64,000 nt of DNA from Chondrus crispus (taxonomy: Eukaryota > Rhodophyta > Florideophyceae > Gigartinales > Gigartinaceae), in the NCBI RefSeq assembly GCF_000350225.1, contig NW_005179092.1, positions 46,071 through 110,070 on the forward strand, written 5' to 3'. Shown here one piece after another: positions 51,030-62,048 of this stretch; within the stretch, counting starts at the first letter, position 1; every line of letters begins with the position of its first letter. Under the pieces are notes generated by a model, which did not search any database, was not told the origin of the DNA, and saw only the letters and a list, made by a program, of their open reading frames with translations. Both the position numbers and the translations under genes were made by a program.

Positions 51030-52158
51030 CATCCGAACTTCATTCTATAGAACCATACAATTTGACCAATGGTGAAGCAGCGAAGTCCAGTAACTTGGCG
51101 GCAGACAGATTCGAGTCCTCCTTTGATCACTGGTTCAGCGCAAAGTTGGTTGGTTTCTACGCGAAGGAGTTCCATGAGAGCAATTAGGTCTTGCGTTGTG
51201 GGGGAGTTGTCCAGTTCGCCAAGGGCTCGAGACAAACGCCGATTCGATGTAGGTGTGGCAGGATGCGATTTGCATGCTGGCTGCAGTTCCAAGCCATTTC
51301 GAGTTCTGCTAGTAATCGAGTGAGGTTGTGTCCAAAATCGAAGACTGGGTTCGCAATAAGCTTGTTGATTGCTTTATGTAAGTAACGATCGGATCGTTCG
51401 TTGCTGCCAATATACTAAGGGGCTTCGGTGGAAATAGGGCATAGCTGAGAGTCTAGTGCGCGTAGGCTCTCTGCCATGTGTTTGTTCGCCAGGTTTGATC
51501 CGCGGTCGACGAGAGCGCATATTGGTGCGTCGAATATGGAAATCCACCTGGAGAAGTAGGCGTTGTAAGCGGTACGTGCTGTGATATCTTAGAGATTGGA
51601 CAGTAGAAGCATCCTATCAGCGACTTCTATTGAAACAAGGATCTGGGCTTGCTTTGAGCGAATTGTGTTGGGCATGATGTCTAATGAGACAGCGATGTTA
51701 GGAATGGCTGGGGGAGGCATTGTGAGCTTCGGGATGCGCGGAAGTTCTGCATGTCCGGCACATGGGCGTCATTCGTGGTGCTGTTTGTGTATATGCTCCT
51801 TGATGGCCTTAGGAATGGCTCCACCTTGTCGTTGTTGGCGGAAGAGGTTGAGCATAGAGGTTCCTGGAGGATTTCTTAGCTCGTCGTGTAAGTGGTCGAT
51901 GTGGTCTTTGTGGAGTTTGGAGTTGCAGTCGTCCCATTCCCATGGGCGCACAATGTAGGTTGTGGATAGGTCTTGCACGTTGGTTGGAGGTGAGCCACTG
52001 AGAATGGGGAAGGAAGCGGTGTTGATCGGGCAGTTAATCGGGAATTCGAATGCATCTTGAATAAGAGGTGTCCAATTATATTTCGGGTCTGGGTCCCCTG
52101 CGAGTGTGGCGAACGGAAGCCAGACATGGGAATTGACGACAATCTGATGCAGAGACTT
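51030..52158 (-). pseudogene. Integrase of the copia-order element
   Basis: Across several frames the minus strand reads HLHDELRNPPGTSMLNLF (pre-integrase zinc domain, Cys pair mostly lost), NIAVSLDIMPNTIRSKQAQ with the first catalytic Asp, a TAA near 51590, APICALVDRGSNLANKHM with the second Asp, then ISTEAP, a stop, and YIGSNERSDRYLHKAINKL with the Glu. The tail ends RCFTIGQIVWFYRMKFG. The catalytic triad spacing is that of retroviral-type integrases. Two nonsense codons lie inside the core. Confidence 0.75.
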
Positions 52159-52983
52159 TCATTTACTGATTTTAAGATGGCTGTCAGTTTGGTTGCGCAG
52201 ACAGAGGTCGAAGGAGAGTTCGCGTTGGATCTGTAGGCAGACAAGAAAAGGGATAGGTGTCGGAGTGAGAACAAGTACTACCTGGCGGAAGATGTATGTA
52301 CTTCCTTTCGTGTCCGTGAGGTAAGCAATTACATATGCTGCGTAAATCGCGAGAATACCGTGGCCGGCGAAAAGGAAAGGGCGAATGTGCGATGGAAGAG
52401 GGAGTCTCTTGACCGGAACCGAGTTGGCATTCTGCAGCCATGGCTCACTGCAAAGGGATTTTGGGGCACCGGGGTCAGTAAGAAAGTGTTGAACAATGTT
52501 GTTATCGTTGTGGACCATGGGCTCTTGCATGGCCTTCTCCAGTGCAAAAATCGAGGACTTCACAATGTATGGGTTTTGTGGTGGATGGTATGCACTATGG
52601 AAGGACTCGCGAGTACTTTCATAGTACCAGAACGCGGTCTGGTTGAGTGGGTGGGTTTCACGGATATTATCGAGAATGTCCATGAGGTGGCATACCCATG
52701 TCTCGAATTCAACGTAGTCCCCGACATTGGGTTCTTCAAGGAAGTGAACCAAATCGTCGATCTCGTCAGAGAGGTCATTGTCACACTGTTGGAGTACGAG
52801 ATGTGCTCCTGTTCCAATTTCATGTATACGCCGGAGTTTGCCAACGTATTTGTCCTTCTCAGGGCAGTTGCGTAAGATGTGTCCTGGTTGTCTGCATCCA
52901 TAACACACGCGGGGAGAAGATCTTCGAATGGTGCTTGGGGTGCGGTGTTGCCAATTATGATATGAGGGGTTGTATCGGGGCAT
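52159..52983 (-). pseudogene. Zinc knuckle and aspartic protease of the copia-order element
   Basis: The frame begins MPRYNPSYHNWQHR and has a CCHC knuckle, CYGCRQPGHILRNC, then an acidic helical region. A retroprotease domain follows, with the active site altered to DPG (HFLTDPGAPKSLCSEPWL, where relatives have DTGAP) and a closing VLTPTPIPFLVCLQIQREL. Loss of the catalytic Thr would impair the enzyme. This is the longest intact frame of the element. Confidence 0.75.
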
Positions 52984-53199
52984 CTGGTTGTATCGGAATT
53001 CAAAGCGAAGTCAATGACGGGGGGAAGGTGGGTGTCTTGGCAAAGAATGCGGCGAACCTATGTAAACAGCTGTTGAAAGGGGTATTGGAGTCTTATACGA
53101 AGTCGTGAAAGTGTTGGAAACTTGGTTTGAAGCTGTTACTGGTTGGGGCGTTCGTTTTGTCGAGAATCATTTTGTCGAGAATCATAACGAGATGCAGTC

Positions 53200-54171
53200 G
53201 TTACTATTCTGTAACCAACTGTTTCAGAGGTCATAGTCGGAACATCTTGCTCATATAAGGTTGAGCATCAGTCTTCAAACTCGGAGACGTCGTGTAGTCT
53301 ACCGAGGAGTTGTTGGTCCGTCTCAAGGTCGGCAGATACATCCTTCTAGTGAGAGGTGAGGAATTCGATGTTTGCTCGTACGGCTTCGTGATGGCTTTGG
53401 GACTTGTTCCGGAATCCAGCAAACGTAGATGATTTCCAACGATTCATCTTGCCTTGCTGTGTGTTGTATCTAAACAATAGTGTTTGGACAGTTCCTGCAC
53501 GAAATTTGTGAGAGATATTTCGTTTTATGCGTATTTTAGAGGCGACTTCTCTCGCTTCTCCGGTTAGGATAGAGAATAGGGCTGTGACACGGTGGCCTTC
53601 GGGAGTTTAGGATGCTTCCATTTGGTCCAGCATAGGCTGCAGACGATGCATGAACGGATCGTTTTCTTCTCTGCTTAGGCGATCCGCTGGAGAGAAAATG
53701 CCTTTCATGACACGAATGCTGTTGTCCAATTGGAGAGAACTGTTTTCTTTCTGTGTCAGTTCTCCATTGTGCATCGGAGACGTTTTCTCTGGGAATTTGC
53801 GCAAGTCTTCTTCGAAACCATGCAGTACAAGGAGGTCGTCCAGTACGACTTGGTTTGCACCGGACCGTGTTCGTATCCGTGGGCATTTTGTGAAGGTATG
53901 TAACAAACGATCGAAGATTATTCAACCAGAAATCTGTCAAGTTTTCGATTTGGGTACGTCCGATGTAAAAGGATAAGTGCTTTGTTACGAGTGGAGTCTC
54001 AGTTTCAGAAAGCCTCTTCAGTTGCAGGGAACTGAGAGTTGTTCCGGTGGTGAGTATTCTGGAACCAAAAGAACGACAGCGCTTAACACGGAAGAAAGAT
54101 CCAGGCTGTTCAGCGATGCATACTATGTAAGATACATGCGGTTTACTATGACGGTGACCAACAAGGGTCAC
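53200..54171 (-). pseudogene. Gag-like part of the copia-order element
   Basis: Pieces in different phases, including HLSFYIGRTQIENLTDFWLN and NQVVLDDLLVLHGFEEDLRK followed by ENDPFMHRLQPMLDQMEAS, have the helical, charged character of a Gag. No domain was identified with certainty. The boundaries are set by the limits of coherent sequence. Confidence 0.4.
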
Positions 54172-54841
54172 GGGCGGCGCTGCTGGCTATGTACTCTACC
54201 CGAGTGGAGCTTAGCTGACAGTATATCTAACAATAGCATTGAAACACGGACTCTCGGGACCAATCCATTCGCTGCATGATCCATACCTTAGAAAGCCCGA
54301 GCAGCACGAGTTCATTTAATCTCCCGACCAGGGGATTGTGGGAGCCGAAATAGTAGCCCGCTGGTACCGACGCTGAAACCAGCGCAACCGCGCGAGAAAC
54401 CCCCAGTGCGAGGGCAGCGGGACCAAGGGTTGACCGGCCCATAAATTAAAGAACCCGATGCTTTTAGGGAGGCCGCCCAGCCAACTGCGCAGCAAAGCGA
54501 GGGGGGTCAGAGGCGATTCGGAAGCCGGGTTGGCAAGGTAGGATAGAAGTAGCGGTCGACGAAGTTACTTTCCCTTGCGATGAGAAACCTCGACAGATAT
54601 ACCAGCCACAGTGAGGCTTACATTCTCCGGCAGATCATGTGCCACGGAAACAGCTCGGCCCTAAAAAATAAATGAAAATAGAACCATCGCACAGCATCCG
54701 ACATCTGACAAATCAGATGTGTCCAGACCCGCTTCCACGACCTTCCTCATGAGTTCCGCAGGCCATCCTGCTCGCATGATATGATCTGGCTCAACTGTAA
54801 CAGTCTTCGTGGCATACGCGGCAATTAGGGAACGCACAGTG
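54172..54841. other. Unassigned spacer
   Basis: No gene was recognised. The part next to 54841 reads, on the minus strand, as a continuation of LTR copy C into ATHCAFPNCRVCHEDC, the place where Gag fragment B starts after LTR B. Confidence 0.35.
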
Positions 54842-55461
54842 TGTAGCATAAACGCCCCCAAGGGCGGAGGGGTGAATGCACAGTTCTTGGTAGAACCTGT
54901 CGACCCGAAGACGGGAAGCACGAAAAGCTAACGAGACCGGGAAGCGGGCCCAGGTAGTGTTGTGATAGAGCGATTTCGGAGGAGGACGCGCGCACGCGCG
55001 AGCCGATCCACGCCTCGACGCCCCAGAGCACTGGGTGACGTACCTGGGCTGACGGGCGGAGGCGGTGCCGTGTTCGCTCGCGTGCAGCGCGTCCACTCGA
55101 GTGCCAAGCGCGTTGTAACCGAGCCAAGCCGGATTCGGCTCGGCTCGGTTAGAACGCGCTTGGTAGGCGAAGACGCTTTAAGAATAAACTGGCAGGTTGA
55201 TCTTGGCGGAAGTTGCAGGGCAAGTCCGTGCATGTCCTTCCTCTCCGCCGTCGGTCTCCCCCTAGCGTTTAATGTACAAGTTAGTCTATCATAATACGTA
55301 CAGCACGTACTGTACTGTAGTGCTACTGTGATCAACGCGGGTGGCCCCGTTCTGTAGAGCTGTCAGCCATGGCAGCTGACAGTACGCGTACGTGCCTGCT
55401 GTAAGGATCATACCTTTCACTGCCTGATCCATTTCTAAATCTAGTTGGGGATTATACCACA
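54842..55461 (-). repeat. LTR copy C, minus orientation
   Basis: Plus-strand ends are TGTAGCATAAACGCCCCC and GATTATACCACA. It matches LTR B across its length, including the CTGTCAGCC / GGCAGCTGACAG hairpin. An extra palindromic segment, GCGCGTTGTAACCGAGCC with its inverse, lies at about 55110-55165. Confidence 0.8.
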
Positions 55462-55483
55462 GTATCTATGCGGAAGTGCCTTA

Positions 55484-55834
55484 GAATAAGTGGGCAGGAC
55501 CAAGGTGGAGAGTCTTTGACAAGTCCATGCCTGTCGCTCCCCTCCGCCGTCGGTTCGCTCATAATGATTGTACATAGCAATCTATCATAAAAATACGGTA
55601 CCAGGGTACTGTAGCGAACTACTGTGGTGCGGGTCGGCCTGCACTGTATCGCTGTCAGGCGTAGGGCTGACCGTACACGTGTAGTACACGTATAATATCC
55701 GTGTGTGCGTGCATCGATACACGTGGAGTACACGCCGACACGCGTTGTAGCATTGTAGAGCGTCGGGCTCCACGGTAGCTGACCCGATATTAATCTGATC
55801 TACTGTAAATCCCCCAGGGGGGTTTATGCTATAC
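55484..55834 (-). repeat. LTR copy D, truncated, tandem to copy C
   Basis: It begins at TTAGAATAAGTGGGCAGGA, which corresponds to the middle of copies B and C, and ends GGTTTATGCTATAC. It contains TACACGTGTAGTACACG and CCCAGGGGGG as in copies A and B. Only 22 bases separate it from copy C, in the same orientation. Confidence 0.75.
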
Positions 55835-55859
55835 GGTGTCGGTTCTTGTCGGTGTGGCA

Positions 55860-56060
55860 TGTCCGTGGTTCAGGGGGTATCGTGAAACTGCATATACGTA
55901 CTGTGGTAGCGACTGCGGTCTTATACGGCCCAATAGTGACAGGTAACCAATGTAAGCCAGGATGTCACCTTCCTCAGTTGGCAGTTGCTGCCGGCCATCT
56001 TCATCGCAAAAAGCGATCCATCGCATTATCCGCGTCTCCCGATTCTTCCATTGTTGGTGA
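55860..56060 (-). pseudogene. Tyrosine-recombinase N-terminal fragment
   Basis: The minus-strand frame reads AFAHQQWKNRETRIMRWIAF, then CDEDGRQQLPTEEGDILAYI and GYLSLLGRIRPQSLPQYVYA. A W...FC helix, LP...D...Y and a following S-L/Y-V-A helix are typical of the core-binding domain of tyrosine recombinases of DIRS- or Crypton-like elements. Upstream, a TGA and a phase change break it; downstream no catalytic domain was found. It is a short fossil fragment. Confidence 0.4.
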
Positions 56061-57621
56061 GCAAATGCAGACGGTATTCAAGCACCGACGAAAGGACATG
56101 GAACTCAGTGGTCAGTTCAACCGAAAGTGATCACAATGCAGGAGGGAAATTCGAAGTGCACACGGAGGAGAAATCTGTTTGAGTTTTTGTTTCCTGTCTA
56201 TCTGCGGCCGTGTTCCTTGTACACCACCGTTGGAAGTTGGGCAAAGGGGCGAGTCGGAGCCTGGTGCAGGGCAGTGTAGGCGAGGGCCGTACTTAAGCGA
56301 ACAAGCCGCGGGCGGTATACTAGGACTCGGAGCTGTCGTACATCAAGTTCACGTCTAAACATAACCGTAGAGCGGAGTCCTGGTAGCGATGGTAAAGCGG
56401 GACAAGAACCAAAAAAGGGGCGTTCAATCGAACCGATGACGGACACACTAGTAATGTGTAGGCGCACAGGCTGGACGGATTTCCGGGCAGGGATGATAGG
56501 GACTGCAGCGGAGTCCGCAAGTTGGAAGAGTAGAGTTGGGGCCGAAGGTGCTTGCCTTTACGAGGGGGAGGCTCGGAGTAGGAGATAACTCTCATAGGCA
56601 TCAAAAACCCGATCTATTCACTGTCTGGTCACAGGCTTGCAAAAAATGTGACGTGTTTGCTGGGCAAATCAGTCTTGCTAAATACTGCGCTCCGGCATTT
56701 AGCAAGACTGATTTCTTGTCATTGTCGCTAGCGACAGTACGACTTGTCTCACTTCTGTGGGAACCAACAGACATTAGAATGCTGTTAGTAGTCTCAGCAT
56801 TTTTAAGATAGTTGATATTTGTTGTATTTGCCGGAAAGGATCGCGACGCGACTTTAAAACCACTTTCAAATCCTTCAAAACTTCCTCATCCCGACTGCGT
56901 TTGATGACCATACCCAAGGTAGTGGCAGGCCCTTCCCTTTTTAGTCTTTCCGCCTCCTGGCTTGAATACTGCTTAAGCTCATCCTGCGCTGTTTGAAAGC
57001 GCATTGGGAAGGCTCTGTCAAAAGGACACAAACCAGTCACCCGAAATGCGCTGGTTATGTCAGAATCTGTGATTTGAACAAAGGCATGAGAGTGGACGAA
57101 TTATGGGAAATGGAGAGGGCTCAAAGACTACCGACAAGGAGAAAAGGGCATTTGATGCATTGCAGAGGAAGGGCAGCCAGAGGAGAAGAGAGCGCTTGCA
57201 GTTTGCGCGGAGCGAGACGCCAAGAGAAGAAAGGAAAACATTGATAAGCTTGCGAGGTCTGCAGCAGCGCTGTGGCGTTTGTGGAGTCCACACGCAAGGA
57301 CACGCGGGACGAAGCGAGGTTCTACATGCAGCAAAGTAGTTTTGCCTTATGTCTCGAGCTTTAAATGTGCAGCGGCGTTGGTGTGGGGAACGTTACAGGA
57401 CGCAAGGGAGCTCGGGAGTGGGAGTTGCGGTGTCCACAGTGGGCCCATTTTACGTGAAAAGCTCTGCTGGAGTCAAAGGAGCAAAACGTGGGTAAAAGCT
57501 GTTTCTGTTGACTGACGAGTGCGAATAAAGGCTTTATCAACACCCCGTTCCATACCAGGCAATCAAAAAGCCTTCGTTCGGTCGTTGGAATACAGAAAGG
57601 AGGAAATAGTTTTGATTTTAA
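56061..57621. other. Unassigned region with a strong hairpin
   Basis: No confident gene. A minus-strand frame at 56774-57040 (MTGLCPFDRAFPMRFQTAQD, then highly charged helices) and a plus-strand frame at 57103-57339 are charged and could be fragments of a coiled-coil protein. Neither has a recognised domain. Confidence 0.35.
56666..56714. repeat. Hairpin with 18-bp perfect arms
   Basis: AAATCAGTCTTGCTAAAT (56666-56683) faces ATTTAGCAAGACTGATTT (56697-56714) across a 13-base loop. Confidence 0.92.
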
Positions 57622-57993
57622 TTATTGAAGAGTGTCCAAGCATGAGCCATCGTGGAAGGTAATATCACGGAAGTACTGTGATCGCATCGAAATCACCTCC
57701 GGTGCGGCGGCAAAAGAGCTCTGTGCCAAGCTGAGATGGCGACCCAGGTCCTCAATCGTACCTTCATCGCTATTTGCAACATCCAGGGCTGCAAAGCCAA
57801 GCTCGGTCTCAACCCCGGCACCGTTCATATACTCCCATTCTTTTGCGGAGCGCCGGTCTTTCAACCGTAGGTCAGAGAAGAAAGCATCTGGTGGCAGCTT
57901 GAAAGACTTCATATGTGTAACGGGCACATGTGGTCCTCCGTCAAAGATGTTTCTTTCTCCCGCCAACTTTGACGAATTCAGCTTGGCGACCAC
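57622..57993 (-). CDS. Hypothetical protein fragment, possible last exon
   Basis: About 123 codons, open from just after a TAG near 58031, with no ATG at its start. The sequence (LAGERNIFDGGPHVPVTHMK, then EDLGRHLSLAQSSFAAAPEV) has the composition of a real soluble protein, unlike the frames around it. It has no recognised relative. The absence of a start codon suggests a 3' exon or a truncated gene. Confidence 0.35.
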   Translation of the reverse strand: MVAKLNSSKLAGERNIFDGGPHVPVTHMKSFKLPPDAFFSDLRLKDRRSAKEWEYMNGAGVETELGFAALDVANSDEGTIEDLGRHLSLAQSSFAAAPEVISMRSQYFRDITFHDGSCLDTLQ

Positions 57994-58607
57994 CGCGCTA
58001 TAGTCACTACTCGTCGGCTGTCCAGTGGTCTAAGCCGCTCGCACAGCGTCCCTCATGAGGGGCGGGGATTCGGAATGGTTTGTTTCTAGCATCGTCGCCT
58101 GGACGATCTGGTTGTGTCCGTCTGAATGTGTCTCCGCCCAAACTCCGCGGGTATTTCTCGATAAGAGAAATAGCAATGCCGAGAGCGGCAAATCGCGGTG
58201 AGGGCAGTGGGATCCGGCTGAAGTTCCATTGGCGCGGTGCGACCCAGCCTGTGCTACCAAAGGCGGCGAAGCTCCGAGACGCTCGGCTAAGTGACGTTGC
58301 ATTTTACTTGCTCGCTACTCCCCGATAGGTCTTCACCTGTATACACGCACCCACTTGTACAGATCGCGATCGCGAAAACACCGTTTGCCGGTGTCAAAGC
58401 TTTCTTCCAATCACTAGGTCTGCGGCGCAGTTGCTGTAGGGGAGATAGATGTAATTTGTGAGAAGAGCCAGTCTTTCATTGTGAGACTTGATCCTACGCA
58501 GCTAATCCACGGGACGCTGCAGAGAGTCAATCATTTCTCGTATACCCGTTCTAACTTTAACTATGCCAGTATGCTTGCAGCTTCACTGATCTGCACCCAG
58601 ATGCTCC
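57994..58607. other. Unassigned region
   Basis: A minus-strand frame at 58030-58302 and a plus-strand frame at 58080-58328 overlap; neither is convincing. Nothing else was recognised. Confidence 0.35.
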
Positions 58608-59880
58608 TCAAATAGCCAAACTATCCTCCTCCTCTTCCTCGTCATCCAACATGGCTGCAGCCCCAGCCTCAGCGTTTTCTCGTAAACTTCTCACCATCAT
58701 TCGCTGACGCTTACGGCGATAGATAGCCTGCGCACGCTTGCGCTTTTGTACCGCAGTGTCTGCAACATCGTGCAGGCGCTTTAAATAAAGCTCGTACGTG
58801 CGGCCATCCTCGTCTCGCAAAGGATGCCAATTGACGTGTACGTTTGTCAAAGCGACCGTTATGCAAAAAAGGATCCTAACTGTTTTTCGCCCACATATAT
58901 TTGTTAGACAATATGGCCCAAAGACTACCCTGTCGTCCGAAAAAATTCTCGATAATCACCCGATCGGACGCCTTAGCCTCCTTTCTGGCGCCGATCAGCA
59001 AGGCTCAGCATTCCGTCATGAAGCTTTTTCCTCGTAACAATGGCCCTGATTTCGGATTCAATTCTGGCATACGCTTTGTCTAAATGCCTGCGAACCTGTC
59101 CGAATGTGGCCCGATATCGGTGATGGCCATTTCTTCTTCCGTCTTTTTTAGCACATCATTTTGAAATGACAACATATCCCGCATGATTTCTTTGCCCGTA
59201 ACCGATCCAGGGCGATGCTTATCGCAACTTATTGCAATTACATTACGCAAAACAGAGACATCTACTTTACACCCATGAAGTTAATGCTTCCAAGAATACT
59301 GCCTTTTCCCCTCCTCCAAGTTAATCTCCTGGTCTGTAGCTTTGCTGAAACGTTACGTCTGTTGCGTAACGACACATTTTGTGGCTCTTGAAGACCATTT
59401 TATCGTCTATCAAGGGCTGCATTGAATATCGCTCGGCGTAGTGTTCCACAATTCGACTGTACATGAAGTCAGCCAAGATTTGATCATGTGAGAGATTCGT
59501 TTTTCGAATGGAGCAGATTTGATTCCAAACAGGTAAGCCATCAGATCCCATTTAGCATCATGCTTCAAAACGGCCATTACCATAAAGACGAGATCCTTGG
59601 CCTTAATACGGGACTTACCTCCTTGTCTGAGGCTGGAGTTTCTCGTCACGTGATCTTTTACTTGATTCCAGATTGCGTTGAATTCTGGCAAAGTGAACTT
59701 TGTCATCTTGTGAATGGCGCGGTTGCCATCTTCTTGAAAAGCGCTCAATGACTGGGCACTCGCTTTCAGCCCCATTTTCGCTCTCTGAAAGGGCTGGCCC
59801 GTCGCCGTAGTTCTCCAGTTCTTCGAGCATTTCAGGTGCTGACGCTGCGGATGGAAGAGAACATCGGGACGGCATCTTGA
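58608..59880 (-). pseudogene. DDE transposase pseudogene
   Basis: Segments in changing phases align in order: TLPEFNAIWNQVKDHVTRNS and LVFMVMAVLKHDAKWDLMAY (N-terminal helical domain), CRYATDVTFQQSYRP with a catalytic Asp, a middle region with HSDRF, then SDRVIIENFFGRQGSLWAIL with the conserved Glu. The last piece, TNVHVNWHPLRDEDGRTYEL, is the C-terminal end. This resembles cut-and-paste transposases of the broad DDE_Tnp_4-like kind found in algae and oomycetes; the superfamily is not certain. At least three frameshifts and several stops are present. Confidence 0.65.
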
Positions 59881-60701
59881 AAGTGTTGTTTGCCCTACCA
59901 AACGTAATTGTGGGAACAGAGATCGTGTGAGCGGTAGTTAATCACATTATGAACTGGATTACAAAAAGATGTACGCACCAAAACGAGTATGGGTCTTTGA
60001 CGAAAAGGCGGGTTTTTGGATGCCGAAGTTTGCAGTAAGGAATTATGAATATCTGCGCGATAACTTAGTGTAATTTGAGGGGTGGGGATCTTTTTGTAGG
60101 CTCTTCAGTAACAACAAGGATGCATGACTGCCCATCTGCATGAATATGTGTGTAATTAATACCAATCTTTGACTTTTAGGCGTCCATTTGCGTTTGCCCC
60201 ATTTCAACGCCGCAATTTTCTCTTAAATCCTTCTAAAACCCCTGTTATCAACGGAGAAAATATCAATTCTATGAACCAACCCATAGCTGCTCTGTCTGCC
60301 TAAAGGGGGGGTCAGCCAAATATGAAACGGATTTCTAAAAGTGAAACAACCACTTTTATTGTAAATCTGCACTTCTGAGCAACATTTTCAAAGACTCACC
60401 GATACAGGAGGCACATACTCACGCTAATTGTGCTGAAACGCGTGGATAGATTTAAAAATAGACCAGCCCATCGCATTGCGCGCTTAAAGTTTACAGTAAG
60501 GCGTACTTTTCAAATTCGTCAGACAGCCGCCTTGCGGTTGTCCGTGACATTTTCGGACATTCTCGCGGTTGTCCAGCCTGGCGGCTGGTGCCCGTCTTTG
60601 AGTGCCAGGACTAAATTACTTGGCATTACTTTCAAGATTTGACGCCGTGCACCTCTCAGTCTCGCGATTAACGCACCACCGCCTTTGTACCTGGGGCCAT
60701 T
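59881..60701. other. Unassigned AT-rich region
   Basis: No gene was recognised. It lies between two decayed transposase genes and may contain their terminal sequences, but no terminal inverted repeats were resolved by eye. Confidence 0.4.
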
Positions 60702-61554
60702 ATGAGGCGCAGCGCTGAACCATTGGCAACCACAGATGCACGAAAATTTGAGAAGGCAATTGCTGAGGTCGAGAGCGGAAACTCGTACCGTTCCGTCTCC
60801 AAAAAGTTTCGCAACTGGGCAAACAAGTTTGTTGAATTCGTTGCGGATCTAACTGCAAATAACAGGAAACTCCTCCTGATATATGATGGCTACCGCGCCC
60901 ACCTTTCTCTGGAGGTCGTCGAAATATTTGCCAACAACAACATTGCTATGTATGCTCTTCCCGCGCATACTTCGGGAAACACACAACCGATACAGTTCTG
61001 TTTTCCTCTTTCAAAAACGCCACGAACCGCAATTGTACTAATTTCAACTGCATGTCACGCAGTAGTCAGTTGGACATCTTCGATTTTTGTTCCTTCATGA
61101 GAGAGGCTTACTTGGACTCTTTTACTGTGAAGAACATTCAGTATTCCTTTCGGCGAGCTGGAATATGGCCTTTTAAGCCTCAACATTTATTGCTTGTTGC
61201 GGGTCCGGCCGACAGTACCTGCACTTCTATTTTGTCTGTCGCAGAGCTGGAGAAGGATTTTGTGAAATTACAGGAGATGAAAATACAGGAAGAGTACAGA
61301 AATCGTGCTCTCGGTGACGATGCCATTATCAACGCAAATGGATTGTTGACACAACAAACGGATGCGTTATGACCGCTTTTAATGTGATGGAACTTGTGCG
61401 AGCTAAAAAGCAACGCGATCAGAACAGGAGGAGGCACAGAAGCGGAAAGATACGCAAAGGGCTGCCACAGACGGCAAAACGAATCGATGCACTAAAGTTC
61501 GCCAGTGCTGTGCGAAAAGAAAGAATGAGGCGCATGGCGGTGCCTGCTGGGTAG
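60702..61554 (+). pseudogene. Pogo/CENP-B-like transposase with internal deletion
   Basis: The ATG at 60702 starts a short HTH-like head (FEKAIAEVESGNSYRSVSKK) that jumps directly into the DDE core (RKLLLIYDGYRAHLSLEVVE, then NNIAMYALPAHTSGNTQPIQ). The order matches pogo/Jerky-type transposases, where about 150 residues including the first catalytic Asp normally lie between these parts. After a frameshift near 61040 it continues FCSFMREAYLDSFTVKNIQY, then FRRAGIWPFKPQ to 61372, and a basic tail in another phase to 61554. Confidence 0.75.
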
Positions 61555-61825
61555 CCAGTGAACGCGTTTGCAGAAAATGTGCGGAGCCTTTCACAGTGAC
61601 GAGCAGTTGCTCGGCTGCCCACCAAGGCGAAACAGACAGCTAATAGTTGCAGAGATGATTGATTCACGTAAGACGTGGCATTAAATTTTGCATCAATTAC
61701 TGACTCTTCAAAGGTCATGGCGCACTAGTGTGTCATCTTTAGTTACACTGTTCCACTTGTTTGGATTCTTGACAGCCAAAGAGGGAAATTGATACTCTGA
61801 ACCCGATAAACGTTTTATTCCCCCC
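61555..61825. other. Spacer between the pogo-like gene and the copia element
   Basis: No gene was recognised. Confidence 0.4.
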
Positions 61826-61985
61826 GGGGGTGAGCCGTCGCCCTACACTTAAGGTGTACAGCGACGGCTGTTCGCGTTGCCGCATACACGCTGGGCTACG
61901 TGGCTTATGTGTAAGTTAACAGGCAGCGGAGCGTCGACATGGGGTCTGATTTCGTAGCGACTATGGAGTTATGTGTAAGGTAACA
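61826..61985 (-). repeat. Partial 3' LTR of the copia element
   Basis: On the minus strand TGTTACCTTACACATAAC starts at 61985 directly after the purine run CGGGGGGAG (61986-61994), the expected polypurine tract and LTR start. A 61-bp direct repeat places TTATGTGTAAGTTAACA (61908) and TTATGTGTAAGGTAACA (61969) in tandem. A near-perfect palindrome lies at 61833-61869 (AGCCGTCGC...GCGACGGCT). The outer LTR end was not determined. Confidence 0.55.
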
Positions 61986-62048
61986 CTCCCCCCGTCGCGG
62001 AGCGGTCATGAAGGGAGTGGCCAACCGGGTGCTGGGAGCATGTTGAGC

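Larger units (their letters stand above)
51000..54171 (-). mobile_element. Retroelement with copia-type order Gag-protease-integrase, decayed
   Basis: On the minus strand: Gag-like sequence (53.2-54.2 kb), CCHC knuckle (52.9 kb), protease (about 52.2-52.5 kb), zinc-binding pre-integrase domain (about 51.9 kb), DDE integrase core (51.3-51.7 kb), integrase C-terminus (51.03-51.3 kb). No RT follows; the palindromic region at 50.66-50.88 kb lies there instead. Integrase before RT is the Ty1/copia order, so the RT has been lost. Many stops and frame changes are present. Confidence 0.75.

Noticed and set aside
58030-58328. Overlapping frames on both strands
   Set aside because: No domain, no composition bias favouring either, and no start context.
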